DNA from: Rhodobacter ferrooxidans
GTDB lineage: Bacteria > Pseudomonadota > Alphaproteobacteria > Rhodobacterales > Rhodobacteraceae
Assembly (NCBI RefSeq): GCF_000176015.1
Contig: NZ_ACYY01000011.1
Coordinates: forward strand, 52,043 to 116,042
Direction of reading: 5' to 3'
Length of the DNA stretch: 64,000 nt
Shown here: positions 26,353 through 35,440 of the stretch, piece after piece
How positions within the stretch are numbered: the stretch's first letter is position 1
Layout of the letters: each line of letters opens with the position of its first letter
The notes under the pieces: model-generated
Seen by the model: only the letters and a program-made list of their open reading frames with translations
The model's database searches: none
What the model was told of the DNA's origin: nothing
Position numbers and translations under genes: made by a program

Positions 26353-29300
26353 TTACCGCACAGGCCGCCAGAACCGACCGGCGGCATAGGCCGCGAGGCT
26401 GATCAGCCCGCACCCGGCCGCGAACCACAGGAACGCCCGGCCCGTGCCTTCCCCGGCCATCAGGCTGGCCCCCAGCGTCGCCGCAAACAGCAGCACCATC
26501 GCCGCCGCCGCCGCCGCCAGCAGCCCACGCGCCCGCACCGGCCCGCGCCGTGCCATCCGCCGCAGCGCCACCACCTGCCGCCCGATATCGGCCTCGACGG
26601 CCAGCACCGCCGGCACCACCAGCAGCACCAGCACCATGCCGAAGCCCAACCCATAGACCAGCGTGATCACCGTCGGCATCAGAAACTCGGCCTGCGAGCT
26701 GCGTTCATACAGCAGTGGCGCCAGCCCCAGCACCGTGGTCGCCGTGGTCAGGAACACCGGCCGCAGCCGGTCGGCCACCCCATCGACAATCGCCGCATGC
26801 AACCCGCGCTTTTTCGCATAGTCGTCGATGGTCGAGACCAGCACGATGGCGTCGTTGATGATGATGCCGCTCATGCCGATCATCCCCACCACCGAGAACA
26901 GCGACATCGGCACCCCCCACCAGGAATGTCCCCAGACCGCCCCAACCAGCCCGAACGGGATCACCGACATCACCACCAGGGGCCGTGTCCAACTGGCAAA
27001 CACCCAGGCCAGCACCAAGTATATCCCCAGCAGCGCCGCCAGCAGCCCGATCCACGCATCGCCAAAGAATTCCTCCTGCTGCGCCGCCATGCCGGAAAGC
27101 GCCGTGGCCACCCCGAAATCGGCAGACACTTTCGGCAGGATCTCGGTCTCCAACTGCCGCTGGATCTCGGCGGCCCGCGCCGGGTCGTCCTCGGCCAGAT
27201 CGCCGGTCACCGTCACCACCCGCAACCCGTTCTCGCGCAGGATGCTGGAAAATCCCTCGCTTTGCGTCACCGTCGCAATGTCGGCCAGCGGCACATACTG
27301 GCCGTCAGGGCTGCGCAGCAGCATCCGCTCCAGAAAGTCGGCGTTCTGTTCGGCCTCGGGCAGTTCCACCCGGATGGTGGCAGACCGCGGCCCGTCGGGA
27401 AAGCTTGCCGCCTCGATCCCGCTCAGTCTTGCGCGCAACTCGTGCCCCAGCGTGTCGATGGAAAAGCCCAGCGCCTGACCCTGCGGTGTCAGGTTCAGCA
27501 CCAGTTCCGCCTTGTCATAGGCCAGAGTATCCTCCAGCCCCGACACTTCGGGATAGGGGGCCAGTGCTGTTTTCACCGCTTCGGCCGCCGCCTTCAGCAC
27601 GCCCGCCTCGGCGCCATAAAGATCGACCGACAGCCCCGAGCCGCCGGGGCCATAGCGCCCGCCGCGAAAGCTCAACTCCTCCAGCAGCGGATGCGGGCGC
27701 ACCTCGGCTTGCAGATCGGCCACGAAACTCGACGAGGTCCAGGGCCGCAGATCGCGGTCGATCAACTCGATCGAGATGCCACCCAGAAGGTCGGCGTCCT
27801 TGGTCTCGGCCCCGGCCAGCCCGCGGCCCGATCCGCCCCCGGCCGCGGCAATCACATGCGTCATCGGGGCAGCCCCATGTTCGGCAGCGTAACGCGCCGC
27901 CACCGCCTCGGTCGCCCGCTGCAACTCGCGCATCATCGCCAGGGTGTCGTCGCGTGTGGCCCCCGGCACCATGGCGAAATTGCCGGTGACGGTGGTCTGC
28001 TCCGGCCCGTTGAAGAAGCGGAACTGCACGTCGCCGCGGATATAGGACGCGGCCTGCGAGGCCAGCGCCAGCACGGTCAGCGCCAGCACCAGATAGCGCG
28101 CCCGCACCACCCAGACCATCGCCGGGCGCACCAGTTTCGCCACCATCCAGTCGAACCCGCGCATCACGAAGCGCGACGGCGCGTCATACCATTTCACCTG
28201 CTCGACATGCGCCAGCGCCCGCGCCATGTGGTTGGGCAGGATCAAAAGGCACTCGATGCTGGAGGCCAGCAGCACCAGGATCACCACCGCCGGAATGTCG
28301 TGGATCATGTGGCCGAACGACCCGCCCACCACCAAGAGCCCGGCAAAGGCGATCATCGTGGTGACGCTGGAGGCCAGCACCGGCGCCACCATCCGCCCCA
28401 CACCGTTGATCGCGGCAATCTCGGCCGGCTCGCCCAGGGTGCGGGCACGGAAATCGGCGTGCTCGCCCACCACGATGCCGTCATCGACCACGATCCCCAC
28501 CATCAGGATCAGCGCGAACAGCGAGATCATGTTCAGCGTCATGCCCAGGGCATACATCGCCGCCAGCGCCCCCAGCATCGCCACCGGGATGCCCATCGCC
28601 ACCCAAAGGGCTGTGCGGGCGTTCAGAAACAGGAACAGCAGGCCCAGCACCAGCCCAAGGCCCATGATGCCGTTGTCCAGCAAAAGGTTCAGCCGGTCGG
28701 TGATCTGCTCGGCCCTTGTGCGCACCAGATCGACCTGCACCCCGGCGGGCAGGGTCGGCTGCATCCTTGCCACCACGTCGGCCACGTCGGCCTGCATGCG
28801 GATGGCGTCACCAGCGTCGTTGCGGTCCACCCGCAGGGTCATCGCGGGCTGATCACCGACAAAGAACACCCGGTCGCGGTCGGCGCCTGTCGCCCGCACC
28901 TTTGCCACATCGCCCACCGTCAGCGTGCTGCCATCCGCGCCCGCGCGCAGCACAATGGCGGCGATCTGCTCCGGGCCGCGGGTTTCGGTGCCGGTGCGCA
29001 ACCGCGCAGCCCCTCCCACATCGCCCGCAGGCGTGGTGTTGACTGCGGCGCCAATGGCCTGCGCCACCGCCTCCATCGTCACGTCATGCCGGATCAGCGC
29101 ACCCGAGGACACCTCGACCACCGTCTGCCCCGCCGCCAGCCCCTGAATGGTGGTGCGGGTGATGCCTTGGGCAAACAGCCGCCCCACCAGCTCGTCGGCA
29201 AAGCGGCCCAGTTGCTGCACCGACACCGGGCCGGTGATCACCACATCGGTGACCTGATCGCGCCAGGCGCCGCGCCGCACCACCGGGTCATCGGCGCCCT

Positions 29301-29682
29301 CGGGCAGATCGCGCACCGCATCGACCGCCGCCTGCACATCCTCGGTGGCGCGCGCAAGGTCTCGCCCGGCCTCGAATTCCAGCGTGATGCGGGCCGAGCC
29401 TTCACTGGCGCGCGAGGTGGCATCCGCCACCCCCTCGACCGCCAGCAGCGCCGGTTCCAGCACCTGCACGATGCCGCGATCGACATCCTCGGCCCCCGCC
29501 CCTTCCCAGGCGACCGAGACGGTGACCTCGGCAATCACGATATCGGGGAAATACTGCGCCCGGATGCGGGTGGCAGCCAGCAACCCCGCAGCGATCAGCG
29601 CCACCAGCAGCAGGTTGGCCAGCGTGCGATGCCGCACGAAATAGGCGACAAGGCCTTGAATACGCTCGGGGGTCTGCGCCAA
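26353..29682 (-). CDS. RND efflux transporter, inner-membrane pump
   Basis: 1109 residues, slightly longer than AcrB/MexB (about 1040). Two transmembrane bundles (about residues 20-45 with 330-545, and 880-1090) flank large periplasmic domains. The proton-relay aspartate pair is present in LMVGIVVDDGIVVGEHA. The second half has GMSGIIINDAIVLVSTIDDYA and RLRPVFLTTATTVLGLAPLL. Expected role: proton-driven export of drugs, detergents or lipophilic compounds. It follows the adaptor gene by 3 nt. No outer-membrane TolC gene is present here. An extra C-terminal membrane stretch of about 80 residues is unusual. Confidence 0.9.
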   Translation of the reverse strand: MAQTPERIQGLVAYFVRHRTLANLLLVALIAAGLLAATRIRAQYFPDIVIAEVTVSVAWEGAGAEDVDRGIVQVLEPALLAVEGVADATSRASEGSARITLEFEAGRDLARATEDVQAAVDAVRDLPEGADDPVVRRGAWRDQVTDVVITGPVSVQQLGRFADELVGRLFAQGITRTTIQGLAAGQTVVEVSSGALIRHDVTMEAVAQAIGAAVNTTPAGDVGGAARLRTGTETRGPEQIAAIVLRAGADGSTLTVGDVAKVRATGADRDRVFFVGDQPAMTLRVDRNDAGDAIRMQADVADVVARMQPTLPAGVQVDLVRTRAEQITDRLNLLLDNGIMGLGLVLGLLFLFLNARTALWVAMGIPVAMLGALAAMYALGMTLNMISLFALILMVGIVVDDGIVVGEHADFRARTLGEPAEIAAINGVGRMVAPVLASSVTTMIAFAGLLVVGGSFGHMIHDIPAVVILVLLASSIECLLILPNHMARALAHVEQVKWYDAPSRFVMRGFDWMVAKLVRPAMVWVVRARYLVLALTVLALASQAASYIRGDVQFRFFNGPEQTTVTGNFAMVPGATRDDTLAMMRELQRATEAVAARYAAEHGAAPMTHVIAAAGGGSGRGLAGAETKDADLLGGISIELIDRDLRPWTSSSFVADLQAEVRPHPLLEELSFRGGRYGPGGSGLSVDLYGAEAGVLKAAAEAVKTALAPYPEVSGLEDTLAYDKAELVLNLTPQGQALGFSIDTLGHELRARLSGIEAASFPDGPRSATIRVELPEAEQNADFLERMLLRSPDGQYVPLADIATVTQSEGFSSILRENGLRVVTVTGDLAEDDPARAAEIQRQLETEILPKVSADFGVATALSGMAAQQEEFFGDAWIGLLAALLGIYLVLAWVFASWTRPLVVMSVIPFGLVGAVWGHSWWGVPMSLFSVVGMIGMSGIIINDAIVLVSTIDDYAKKRGLHAAIVDGVADRLRPVFLTTATTVLGLAPLLYERSSQAEFLMPTVITLVYGLGFGMVLVLLVVPAVLAVEADIGRQVVALRRMARRGPVRARGLLAAAAAAMVLLFAATLGASLMAGEGTGRAFLWFAAGCGLISLAAYAAGRFWRPVR

Positions 29683-29685
29683 GGC

Positions 29686-31155
29686 CTAGCCCCCCATCCG
29701 CTGTTCCAGCCGTTCCACCACCTGCACCGGCACCTGATCCTGCGCCAGTTGTTCCAGCATCCGCGCCTTGGCCTCGGCGGGCATCCGGCTGTTGGCCTCG
29801 ACAAAAGCCACCAGCTTGGCGCGCCGCTCAGGCGTCAGCGCCACCACCGGCTCGGGGTCAACCGCCGCCGTATCGCCGCGCGTGGGCCGGATGCGGATCC
29901 CCGCCCCCAGTAAGGGCGAACGGGCCGAGACCACCTCGCGCCCGGCCAGCGCCTCGGCGCGCAGGATCACGCTGTCGCCTTGGCGCAGCACCACCTGCAC
30001 CGGATGCTCCTCCAGCCGGTCCTCGGGCCCCAGCACCAGCACCCGGTCGCCGGTGCCCAAGGCGGCGGCGGGCAGCGCGAACACCCCCTCCAGCGCCGGT
30101 TCGGCAATGATCACACTGACGAAATCGCCCGGCAGCAGATCGCCGCTTCCCGCGCCGGGGTTTGCGTCAAGGGCGGCATAGACCAGCCGCCCGGTCTGGC
30201 CCTCCCCCACCGCCGCGCCGACCCGGCTCAGGTGCCCGCGGGCCACCACCTTGCTGCCCGACGCATCCAGCGCGATCTGCACCGGGGCGGCCAGCAACCC
30301 GCCCGTGGCGTCGGAAAGCCTGGCATATTGCGCGGTGGACAGCCGGAAAGACACCTCCAGCGCCGCCAGGTCGATCAGATCGGCCAGCCGCTCGTTGGGG
30401 CTGACCAGCCCGCCGGTCGTCACTGCAACACCACTCAGCCGCCCGGCGAAACCGGCACGTATCTCGGTTTCGGCCAGCGCCCGCTCGGCTTCGGCCAGGG
30501 TGATGCGCTGCCGCGAGACGGCGGTGGCCGCCAGATCGACCCGGGTTTCGGCCTGCGACAGCGCCTGCCGCGCCGACAACACCGCCTGATCGGCACTGGA
30601 CGCCGCCAGCGCCGCCGCCTCGACATCCGCCTCGGAGCCCAGACCGCGACTGCGCAGGTCATTCTGCCGCGCCAAAGCCAGCGCCCGCAACGCCGCCTGT
30701 GCCTGCACGGCGGCCAGCGCATCGCGCGCCAGAACCAGCGCCCGGTCAGCCTCGCCCACCTCGGCCTCGACCTTCGCCAGATCGCTTTGCGCCAGATCGC
30801 GGGCGGTGGTGGCCTCTGCCGGGTCCAGCCGCACCAGCGCCTGCCCAGCCGCAACCGCGGCGCCGTCCTCGAACCCCTCGGCCAGCCAGATCACCCGGCC
30901 ACCGCCGGGCGCGCGCAATTCCAGCATCCGCCGCGCCTTGACCTCGCCGAACACCGTCAGTTCCGGCACCACGACACCCGGCTGCACCGTGACCACCGCC
31001 GCGGTGAACTCGCGCTCGCGTGCTGCCCCCCCCGGCCCGGCATCAGCCAGCCGCGCCTGAAACGCCCCGACCACGGTTTGCCCGGCCAGCGCCAGCACCC
31101 CCAGCGTCAGCGCCAGCAACAACAGTCCGATCAGGCTGCGTCCGAAAAATCGCAT
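29686..31155 (-). CDS. RND efflux periplasmic adaptor (membrane-fusion protein)
   Basis: 489 residues with an N-terminal membrane anchor (GRSLIGLLLLALTLGVLALAGQTVV) and no lipobox. The lipoyl-like half-motif LRAPGGGRVIWLAEGFEDGAAV (in two parts) and the return half around VPAGRLSGVAV-type sequence flank an alanine-rich alpha-helical hairpin at about residues 115-230. A beta-barrel follows. It bridges the RND pump to an outer-membrane channel. It is first in the two-gene efflux operon and is separated from its upstream neighbour by a long inverted repeat at 31284-31365. Confidence 0.87.
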   Translation of the reverse strand: MRFFGRSLIGLLLLALTLGVLALAGQTVVGAFQARLADAGPGGAAREREFTAAVVTVQPGVVVPELTVFGEVKARRMLELRAPGGGRVIWLAEGFEDGAAVAAGQALVRLDPAEATTARDLAQSDLAKVEAEVGEADRALVLARDALAAVQAQAALRALALARQNDLRSRGLGSEADVEAAALAASSADQAVLSARQALSQAETRVDLAATAVSRQRITLAEAERALAETEIRAGFAGRLSGVAVTTGGLVSPNERLADLIDLAALEVSFRLSTAQYARLSDATGGLLAAPVQIALDASGSKVVARGHLSRVGAAVGEGQTGRLVYAALDANPGAGSGDLLPGDFVSVIIAEPALEGVFALPAAALGTGDRVLVLGPEDRLEEHPVQVVLRQGDSVILRAEALAGREVVSARSPLLGAGIRIRPTRGDTAAVDPEPVVALTPERRAKLVAFVEANSRMPAEAKARMLEQLAQDQVPVQVVERLEQRMGG

Positions 31156-31283
31156 GTCTCAGGCCTACTCCCGCGCCGGTGCCCCTGCCGCCGATGATAT
31201 ATGCGGAAGCTTTGCCGCGGCTACCCTACAACGACCTGAACGCCTCACATCTGCGTTTCCGTCGTGAAAACCGGCGGATGGGC

Positions 31284-31365
31284 TTCATCTGTTCTCAAAT
31301 ATCCCCCGCGGAGCGTCTGTGCTGGCAGCGGGTGCCTCCGGCGGGGATATTTGAGAACAGATGAA
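31284..31365. repeat. Long inverted repeat between the efflux and glycosylase genes
   Basis: A 23-nt arm, TTCATCTGTTCTC then AAATATCCCC (31284-31306), is perfectly inverted at 31343-31365, with extra imperfect pairing inward. It shares the AAATATCCCCGCCGGAGGC core with 24718-24774. It sits just past the uracil-DNA glycosylase stop (31370, minus), so it probably terminates that gene. Confidence 0.85.
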
Positions 31366-31369
31366 AGCC

Positions 31370-32158
31370 TCAGCCACCGGTGCGCAGCCGGGCTTTCAGC
31401 GCCAGCAGGTCGGCCCAGCTGTCGCGCTTGGCGGCGGGGGTGCGCAGCAGGTAAGCCGGGTGCAGCATCGGCAGCGCCGGGTGGCCGAAAGCCTCGGTCC
31501 ATTGGCCGCGCAGCCGGGTGATGCCGCGCTGTCCCAGCACCGCCTGACACGAGATATTGCCCATCAGCACGATCAGCTCGGGGGCGGCGAGTTCGACGTG
31601 CCGGGCCAGGAACGGCTGCATCATCGCGATCTCGTCCGGCGCGGGGTCGCGGTTCTGCGGTGGCCGCCAGGGCAGCACATTGGTGATATAGACCGCCGCT
31701 GCCGGATCTGGGCTTTGCCGCGACAGGCCGATGGCGGCCAGCATGCGGTCCAGCAACTGCCCGGCGCGGCCGACGAAGGGGCGGCCCTCGGCATCCTCGT
31801 CACGGCCCGGCGCCTCACCGATCAGCATGACGCGGGCATTTGGATTGCCATCGGCGAACACCGTGTTGCGGGCACCGCGTTTCAGGTCGCACAGATCGAA
31901 GGCTTCCATCGCCGCCCGCAATTCGGCCAGGGTGCCCGCGCCCGCCGCCGCAGCACGGGCCACCGCCACCGGATCGGCATAAGGGGCTGCGACCACGGGT
32001 GCCGACTGCACCTTGGCAACCGCCACGGCATCTGGCATTTCATAGCGGTTCACCGGCGCATCGCCGATCGCCTCTGTCGCGCCCAGATCGACCTGCCAGG
32101 CCAGCGCCGCCAGCGCCACCTGCCCGTCCATCCCGTCGATATCTGGCGCGATTCCCAT
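31370..32158 (-). CDS. Uracil-DNA glycosylase, family 4-like, with reduced Fe-S ligand set
   Basis: 262 residues. Motif A is [20 protein letters not shown], motif B is HPAYLLR, and [11 protein letters not shown] lies between; all fit family 4/5 uracil-DNA glycosylases that remove uracil from DNA to start base-excision repair. Canonical family 4 enzymes bind a 4Fe-4S cluster with four cysteines. Here only one N-terminal cysteine ([10 protein letters not shown]) is in place, and the two later positions read W (LPWRPP) and M (EIAMMQPF). The first 80 residues are Ala/Val-rich and poorly conserved. The start at 32158 (MGIAPDID) is in frame but has a weak ribosome site. Confidence 0.8.
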   Translation of the reverse strand: MGIAPDIDGMDGQVALAALAWQVDLGATEAIGDAPVNRYEMPDAVAVAKVQSAPVVAAPYADPVAVARAAAAGAGTLAELRAAMEAFDLCDLKRGARNTVFADGNPNARVMLIGEAPGRDEDAEGRPFVGRAGQLLDRMLAAIGLSRQSPDPAAAVYITNVLPWRPPQNRDPAPDEIAMMQPFLARHVELAAPELIVLMGNISCQAVLGQRGITRLRGQWTEAFGHPALPMLHPAYLLRTPAAKRDSWADLLALKARLRTGG

Positions 32159-32212
32159 GGGCGTCAGCCTAGGACATTGCCGGGGCCGGGGCCAGTCGGT
32201 AGAACCGGGCTG

Positions 32213-32974
32213 ATGGAAGCCCCGCCGAGCCCGCCCCTTGCCGGATTGGTCCTGCCCGCGCGCCATGCGCTGCGGCTGGGCGCGCTGGGGGTCATCGCAC
32301 TGATGACCTTTGCCGTCTATGGCAATGCAGCCTACCATCAGGGCGCGGGTTATGCGCTGGGCGTCGCGATGGTTGGCACCTTCTTCGCGCTGGTCTTCGG
32401 AGCCATTGTTGCGGGTCTGATTGCCAGCGGGCTGTGGCAGGCCTGGCATGGCAATTGGCCGGCTGCGGCCGATCCTGCCATGCCCCCGGCGTTGGACAAC
32501 CTGCTGATTGCCGTTGCCATGGTGGTCCCGGCGGGGATTGCAGCACTGGCCCTTGGGTCGGCTCTGGCCGGCAACGCGCACCCGCTGGCGGTACATCTGG
32601 GGCTGCTGGCTGCCCTTGCGACCTTGGCGCTGGTGACCACTTTCGGGTTGCACGGGCTGGTGCGGGCGGCGGCGCTGGGCTTTTGCCTGTGGCTGGCCGT
32701 GATCGTGGCGGATTCCATGCGGCTGGAAGGTCAGCTGCTTGCCGATGCCGCCCGCATCAAGCCGGACCTGCCGCGCTGCATGGCGATCGGCCCGCAGGGC
32801 ATGCCGCTTGCACAAGTGCCGCCGCTGATGGGCCTGACCGCGCCAAAGCCGATCCTGCTGCACATCGCCGACCCCACTCGCCCGCGCTTTCTGCGCTGGT
32901 CGTTCCGCTGGCATGGCTTTGTTCGCGGTGGCATCCGGGCCGAGGATCTGCGCTGCACGCCCGCGCTGCTCTGA
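32213..32974 (+). CDS. Hypothetical membrane protein upstream of pyrB
   Basis: 253 residues. Four hydrophobic segments are visible, roughly residues 22-42, 48-75, 98-122 and 130-168. A soluble C-terminal portion of about 80 residues follows ([38 protein letters not shown]). No family recognised. It ends about 57 nt before the pyrB start and may be co-transcribed with that operon. Confidence 0.7.
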   Translation: MEAPPSPPLAGLVLPARHALRLGALGVIALMTFAVYGNAAYHQGAGYALGVAMVGTFFALVFGAIVAGLIASGLWQAWHGNWPAAADPAMPPALDNLLIAVAMVVPAGIAALALGSALAGNAHPLAVHLGLLAALATLALVTTFGLHGLVRAAALGFCLWLAVIVADSMRLEGQLLADAARIKPDLPRCMAIGPQGMPLAQVPPLMGLTAPKPILLHIADPTRPRFLRWSFRWHGFVRGGIRAEDLRCTPALL

Positions 32975-33031
32975 CGCTTGCCCCCCGGCGCCCTTCTTGC
33001 GATAGAGGGACAAAAGACAGGGACTATGCCC

Positions 33032-33994
33032 ATGACCTTTCGCGCGCGCCATCTGCTTGGCATCGAACACCTGGCCCCCGACGAGATCAGGACCGTGCTG
33101 GATCTGGCCGACCGCTATGTCGATCTGAACCGGCGCACCGTCAAGCAGGCCGATGTGCTGGCCGGCATGACCCAGATCAACATGTTCTTCGAAAACTCCA
33201 CCCGCACCCAGGCCAGTTTCGAACTGGCGGGCAAGCGGCTGGGGGCGGATGTGATGAACATGTCGGTGGCGCAGTCGTCGGTGAAAAAGGGCGAGACGCT
33301 GATCGACACCGCGCTGACGCTGAACGCCATGCACCCCGACCTGCTGGTGGTGCGGCATCCCAGTTCGGGGGCGGTCAACCTGCTGGCGTCAAAGGTGAAT
33401 TGCGCCGTGCTGAACGCCGGTGACGGGCGGCACGAGCATCCGACCCAGGCCTTGCTGGATGCGCTGACCATCCGCCGCGCCAAGGGCCGCATCCAGCGGC
33501 TGACCGTGGCAATCTGTGGTGATATTGCTCACAGCCGGGTGGCGCGTTCCAACCTGCTGCTGCTGGGCAAGATGGAAAACCGCATCCGGCTGATCGCCCC
33601 ACCGACCCTGATGCCCCCCGGCGTCGCCGAATTCGGCTGCGAGGTGTATGACGACATGGCCGCGGGGCTGGAGGGCGCCGACGTGGTGATGATGCTGCGC
33701 CTGCAACGCGAACGGATGGACGGCGGCTTCATCCCCTCGGAACGCGAGTATTACCACCGCTTCGGGCTGGATGCCGACAAGCTGGCGCATGCCAAGCCCG
33801 ATGCCATCGTCATGCACCCCGGCCCGATGAACCGCGGGGTCGAGATCGACGGCACGCTGGCCGACGACATCAACCGCAGCGTCATTCAGGATCAGGTCGA
33901 GATGGGCGTGGCAGTTCGGATGGCCTGCATGGACCTCTTGGCGCGCAACCTGCGGGCGGAACGCGGCCGGAAAGCAGTGGAAACCTATGCCTGA
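33032..33994 (+). CDS. pyrB: Aspartate carbamoyltransferase, catalytic subunit
   Basis: 320 residues; forms N-carbamoyl-aspartate from carbamoyl phosphate and aspartate in pyrimidine synthesis. The carbamoyl-phosphate site is [13 protein letters not shown] (STRTQ rather than STRTR), and the aspartate-site motifs [12 protein letters not shown] and [13 protein letters not shown] are present. ATG at 33032 is eight nucleotides after AGGGA; an ATG at 33026 is possible. There is no regulatory pyrI. It heads a run of overlapping genes that includes a non-catalytic-looking dihydroorotase, the arrangement known for ATCases that need a PyrC' partner. Confidence 0.94.
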   Translation: MTFRARHLLGIEHLAPDEIRTVLDLADRYVDLNRRTVKQADVLAGMTQINMFFENSTRTQASFELAGKRLGADVMNMSVAQSSVKKGETLIDTALTLNAMHPDLLVVRHPSSGAVNLLASKVNCAVLNAGDGRHEHPTQALLDALTIRRAKGRIQRLTVAICGDIAHSRVARSNLLLLGKMENRIRLIAPPTLMPPGVAEFGCEVYDDMAAGLEGADVVMMLRLQRERMDGGFIPSEREYYHRFGLDADKLAHAKPDAIVMHPGPMNRGVEIDGTLADDINRSVIQDQVEMGVAVRMACMDLLARNLRAERGRKAVETYA

Positions 33995-34448
33995 GATCAA
34001 GCGCGATACGCTCTTCGGCTCCAACATCCCGACGCCCTTGGCCGAGGGCGAAACCCTGCTGCAAAGCTGGACCTCGGACCGGGCCAGCTATTGGCGCGGC
34101 CACGCCATACTGGCGCTGGTGGGGGGCGTGATCGCCGGTATCGTGCTGGTGGCACGGGGCGACCCGGCGCCCTGGGTCGGGCCGGTGGCGGCGGTGCTGG
34201 CCATCGGCGCGCGGGCGGCTTATCTGGCCTCGGAAGCGCTGGTGCTGAACTGGCGGCTGACCAACCGCCGCCTGCTGGGGCCTGCGGGGCGCAACATCCC
34301 GCTGGGCGATATTTCCAAGGCCAGGCCGTTCTTTGGTGACGTGCAGATCGTCACGCATGGCGGCGACAAGCACCTGATGAAATATCTGGCCGACGCTCCC
34401 GCCGTGATCACCGCCATCGACGCCGCCCGGCAGGGCCGCCGCAAATGA
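33987..34448 (+). CDS. Small membrane protein with PH-like (DUF) features
   Basis: 153 residues, overlapping the pyrB stop by 8 nt. Two hydrophobic helices lie at about residues 38-57 and 62-80. A beta-rich tail follows ([20 protein letters not shown], then [19 protein letters not shown]), which resembles bacterial PH-like domains. Function unknown. Tight overlap with pyrB and the next gene indicates co-translation. Confidence 0.7.
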   Translation: MPEIKRDTLFGSNIPTPLAEGETLLQSWTSDRASYWRGHAILALVGGVIAGIVLVARGDPAPWVGPVAAVLAIGARAAYLASEALVLNWRLTNRRLLGPAGRNIPLGDISKARPFFGDVQIVTHGGDKHLMKYLADAPAVITAIDAARQGRRK

Positions 34449-35440
34449 GTGCGTTGGGTCGGCTGCAGCGGATCGCCTCGTTGCGCCAGATCTGGCAGGA
34501 CGAGGCGCGCGATTTCACCCCCTGGCTGGCCCAGCCCGACAATCTGGCAATTCTGGCCGAAACGCTGGGGTTCGGTGCCGATGGCTGGGAACTGGAGGCC
34601 GTCGAGATGGCGCTGCCCGGTGGCGGCTATCGCGCCGATATCCTGTGCCGTGACACCGGCAGCCCGGAAAGTGACCGGGTGCTGATCGAAAACCAGTTTG
34701 GCAAGTCCGATCACGACCATCTGGGCAAGCTGTTGACCTATGCCTCGGGGCTGCAGGCGCGCACCGTCGTGCTGATCGGCGAGGCCATCCGCCCCGAACA
34801 CCGCGCGGCACTGGACTGGCTGAACAGCATCACCAGCGAAGACCACCGCTTCTTTGCCTGTGAACTGGAGCTTTGGCACATTGGCGACAGCCTGCCCGCT
34901 CCGCGCTTCAACGTGGTCGTTGAACCCAACGACTGGGCGCGGCGCGTCATCGGCAAGGTGACGCCCCCCGGCGAGTTGTCGGACCGGCGGCAGTTGCAAC
35001 TGGCGTTCTGGGAAGCTTTCGAGACGCATCTGGGCGAAGTGCAGCAGCGCATCCGCCCGGTCAAGGCGCTGGCGCAGAACTGGATCGTGCATGGCCTTGG
35101 CAAGACCGGGGTCAACCTCAATGCGGTGGTCGGTTTCAAGGAAAACTGGCTGCGGGCGGAAGTCTATCTGACCGGACCCAACGCCGACGCGCATTTCCAG
35201 CAGCTTGCCGCCCAGCGCAGCGCCATCGAGACCGACTTTGGCCAGCCGCTGATCTGGGATGATACCGCCAGCAAGGACCGCCGCATCGCGATCACCCGCA
35301 ACGTTGCAGCACTTGCAGATCAGACCACCTGGCCCGCGCAGCACCGATGGCTGGCCGAAACCCTGGGCGCCTTGCACCGCACCTTCCATGCCCGTGTCAA
35401 AGCCCTGCAATCCCCCAGCCAAGGGCCGGAGTTGCCATGA
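34445..35440 (+). CDS. DUF4268 protein with PD-(D/E)xK nuclease-like N-terminus
   Basis: 331 residues. The N-terminal half carries RADILCRD (D64), then VLIENQFGKSDHDHLGKLL (E82, Q84), the D...ExQ pattern of PD-(D/E)xK folds with Q in place of K. The second half, about residues 185-315, is the DUF4268 helical/beta domain (QLAFWEAFETHLG to WLAETLGALHRTF). The substrate is unknown, and it could be an inactive DNA-binding fold. It overlaps both neighbours (ATGA at each junction), so it is locked into the pyrimidine operon although its role there is unclear. Confidence 0.75.
   Translation: MSALGRLQRIASLRQIWQDEARDFTPWLAQPDNLAILAETLGFGADGWELEAVEMALPGGGYRADILCRDTGSPESDRVLIENQFGKSDHDHLGKLLTYASGLQARTVVLIGEAIRPEHRAALDWLNSITSEDHRFFACELELWHIGDSLPAPRFNVVVEPNDWARRVIGKVTPPGELSDRRQLQLAFWEAFETHLGEVQQRIRPVKALAQNWIVHGLGKTGVNLNAVVGFKENWLRAEVYLTGPNADAHFQQLAAQRSAIETDFGQPLIWDDTASKDRRIAITRNVAALADQTTWPAQHRWLAETLGALHRTFHARVKALQSPSQGPELP

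Noticed and set aside
26797..29913. 1038-residue plus-strand open frame opposite the RND gene
   Set aside because: His/Arg/Gln-rich composition is typical of antisense reading of high-GC genes; the minus strand encodes a clear RND pump.
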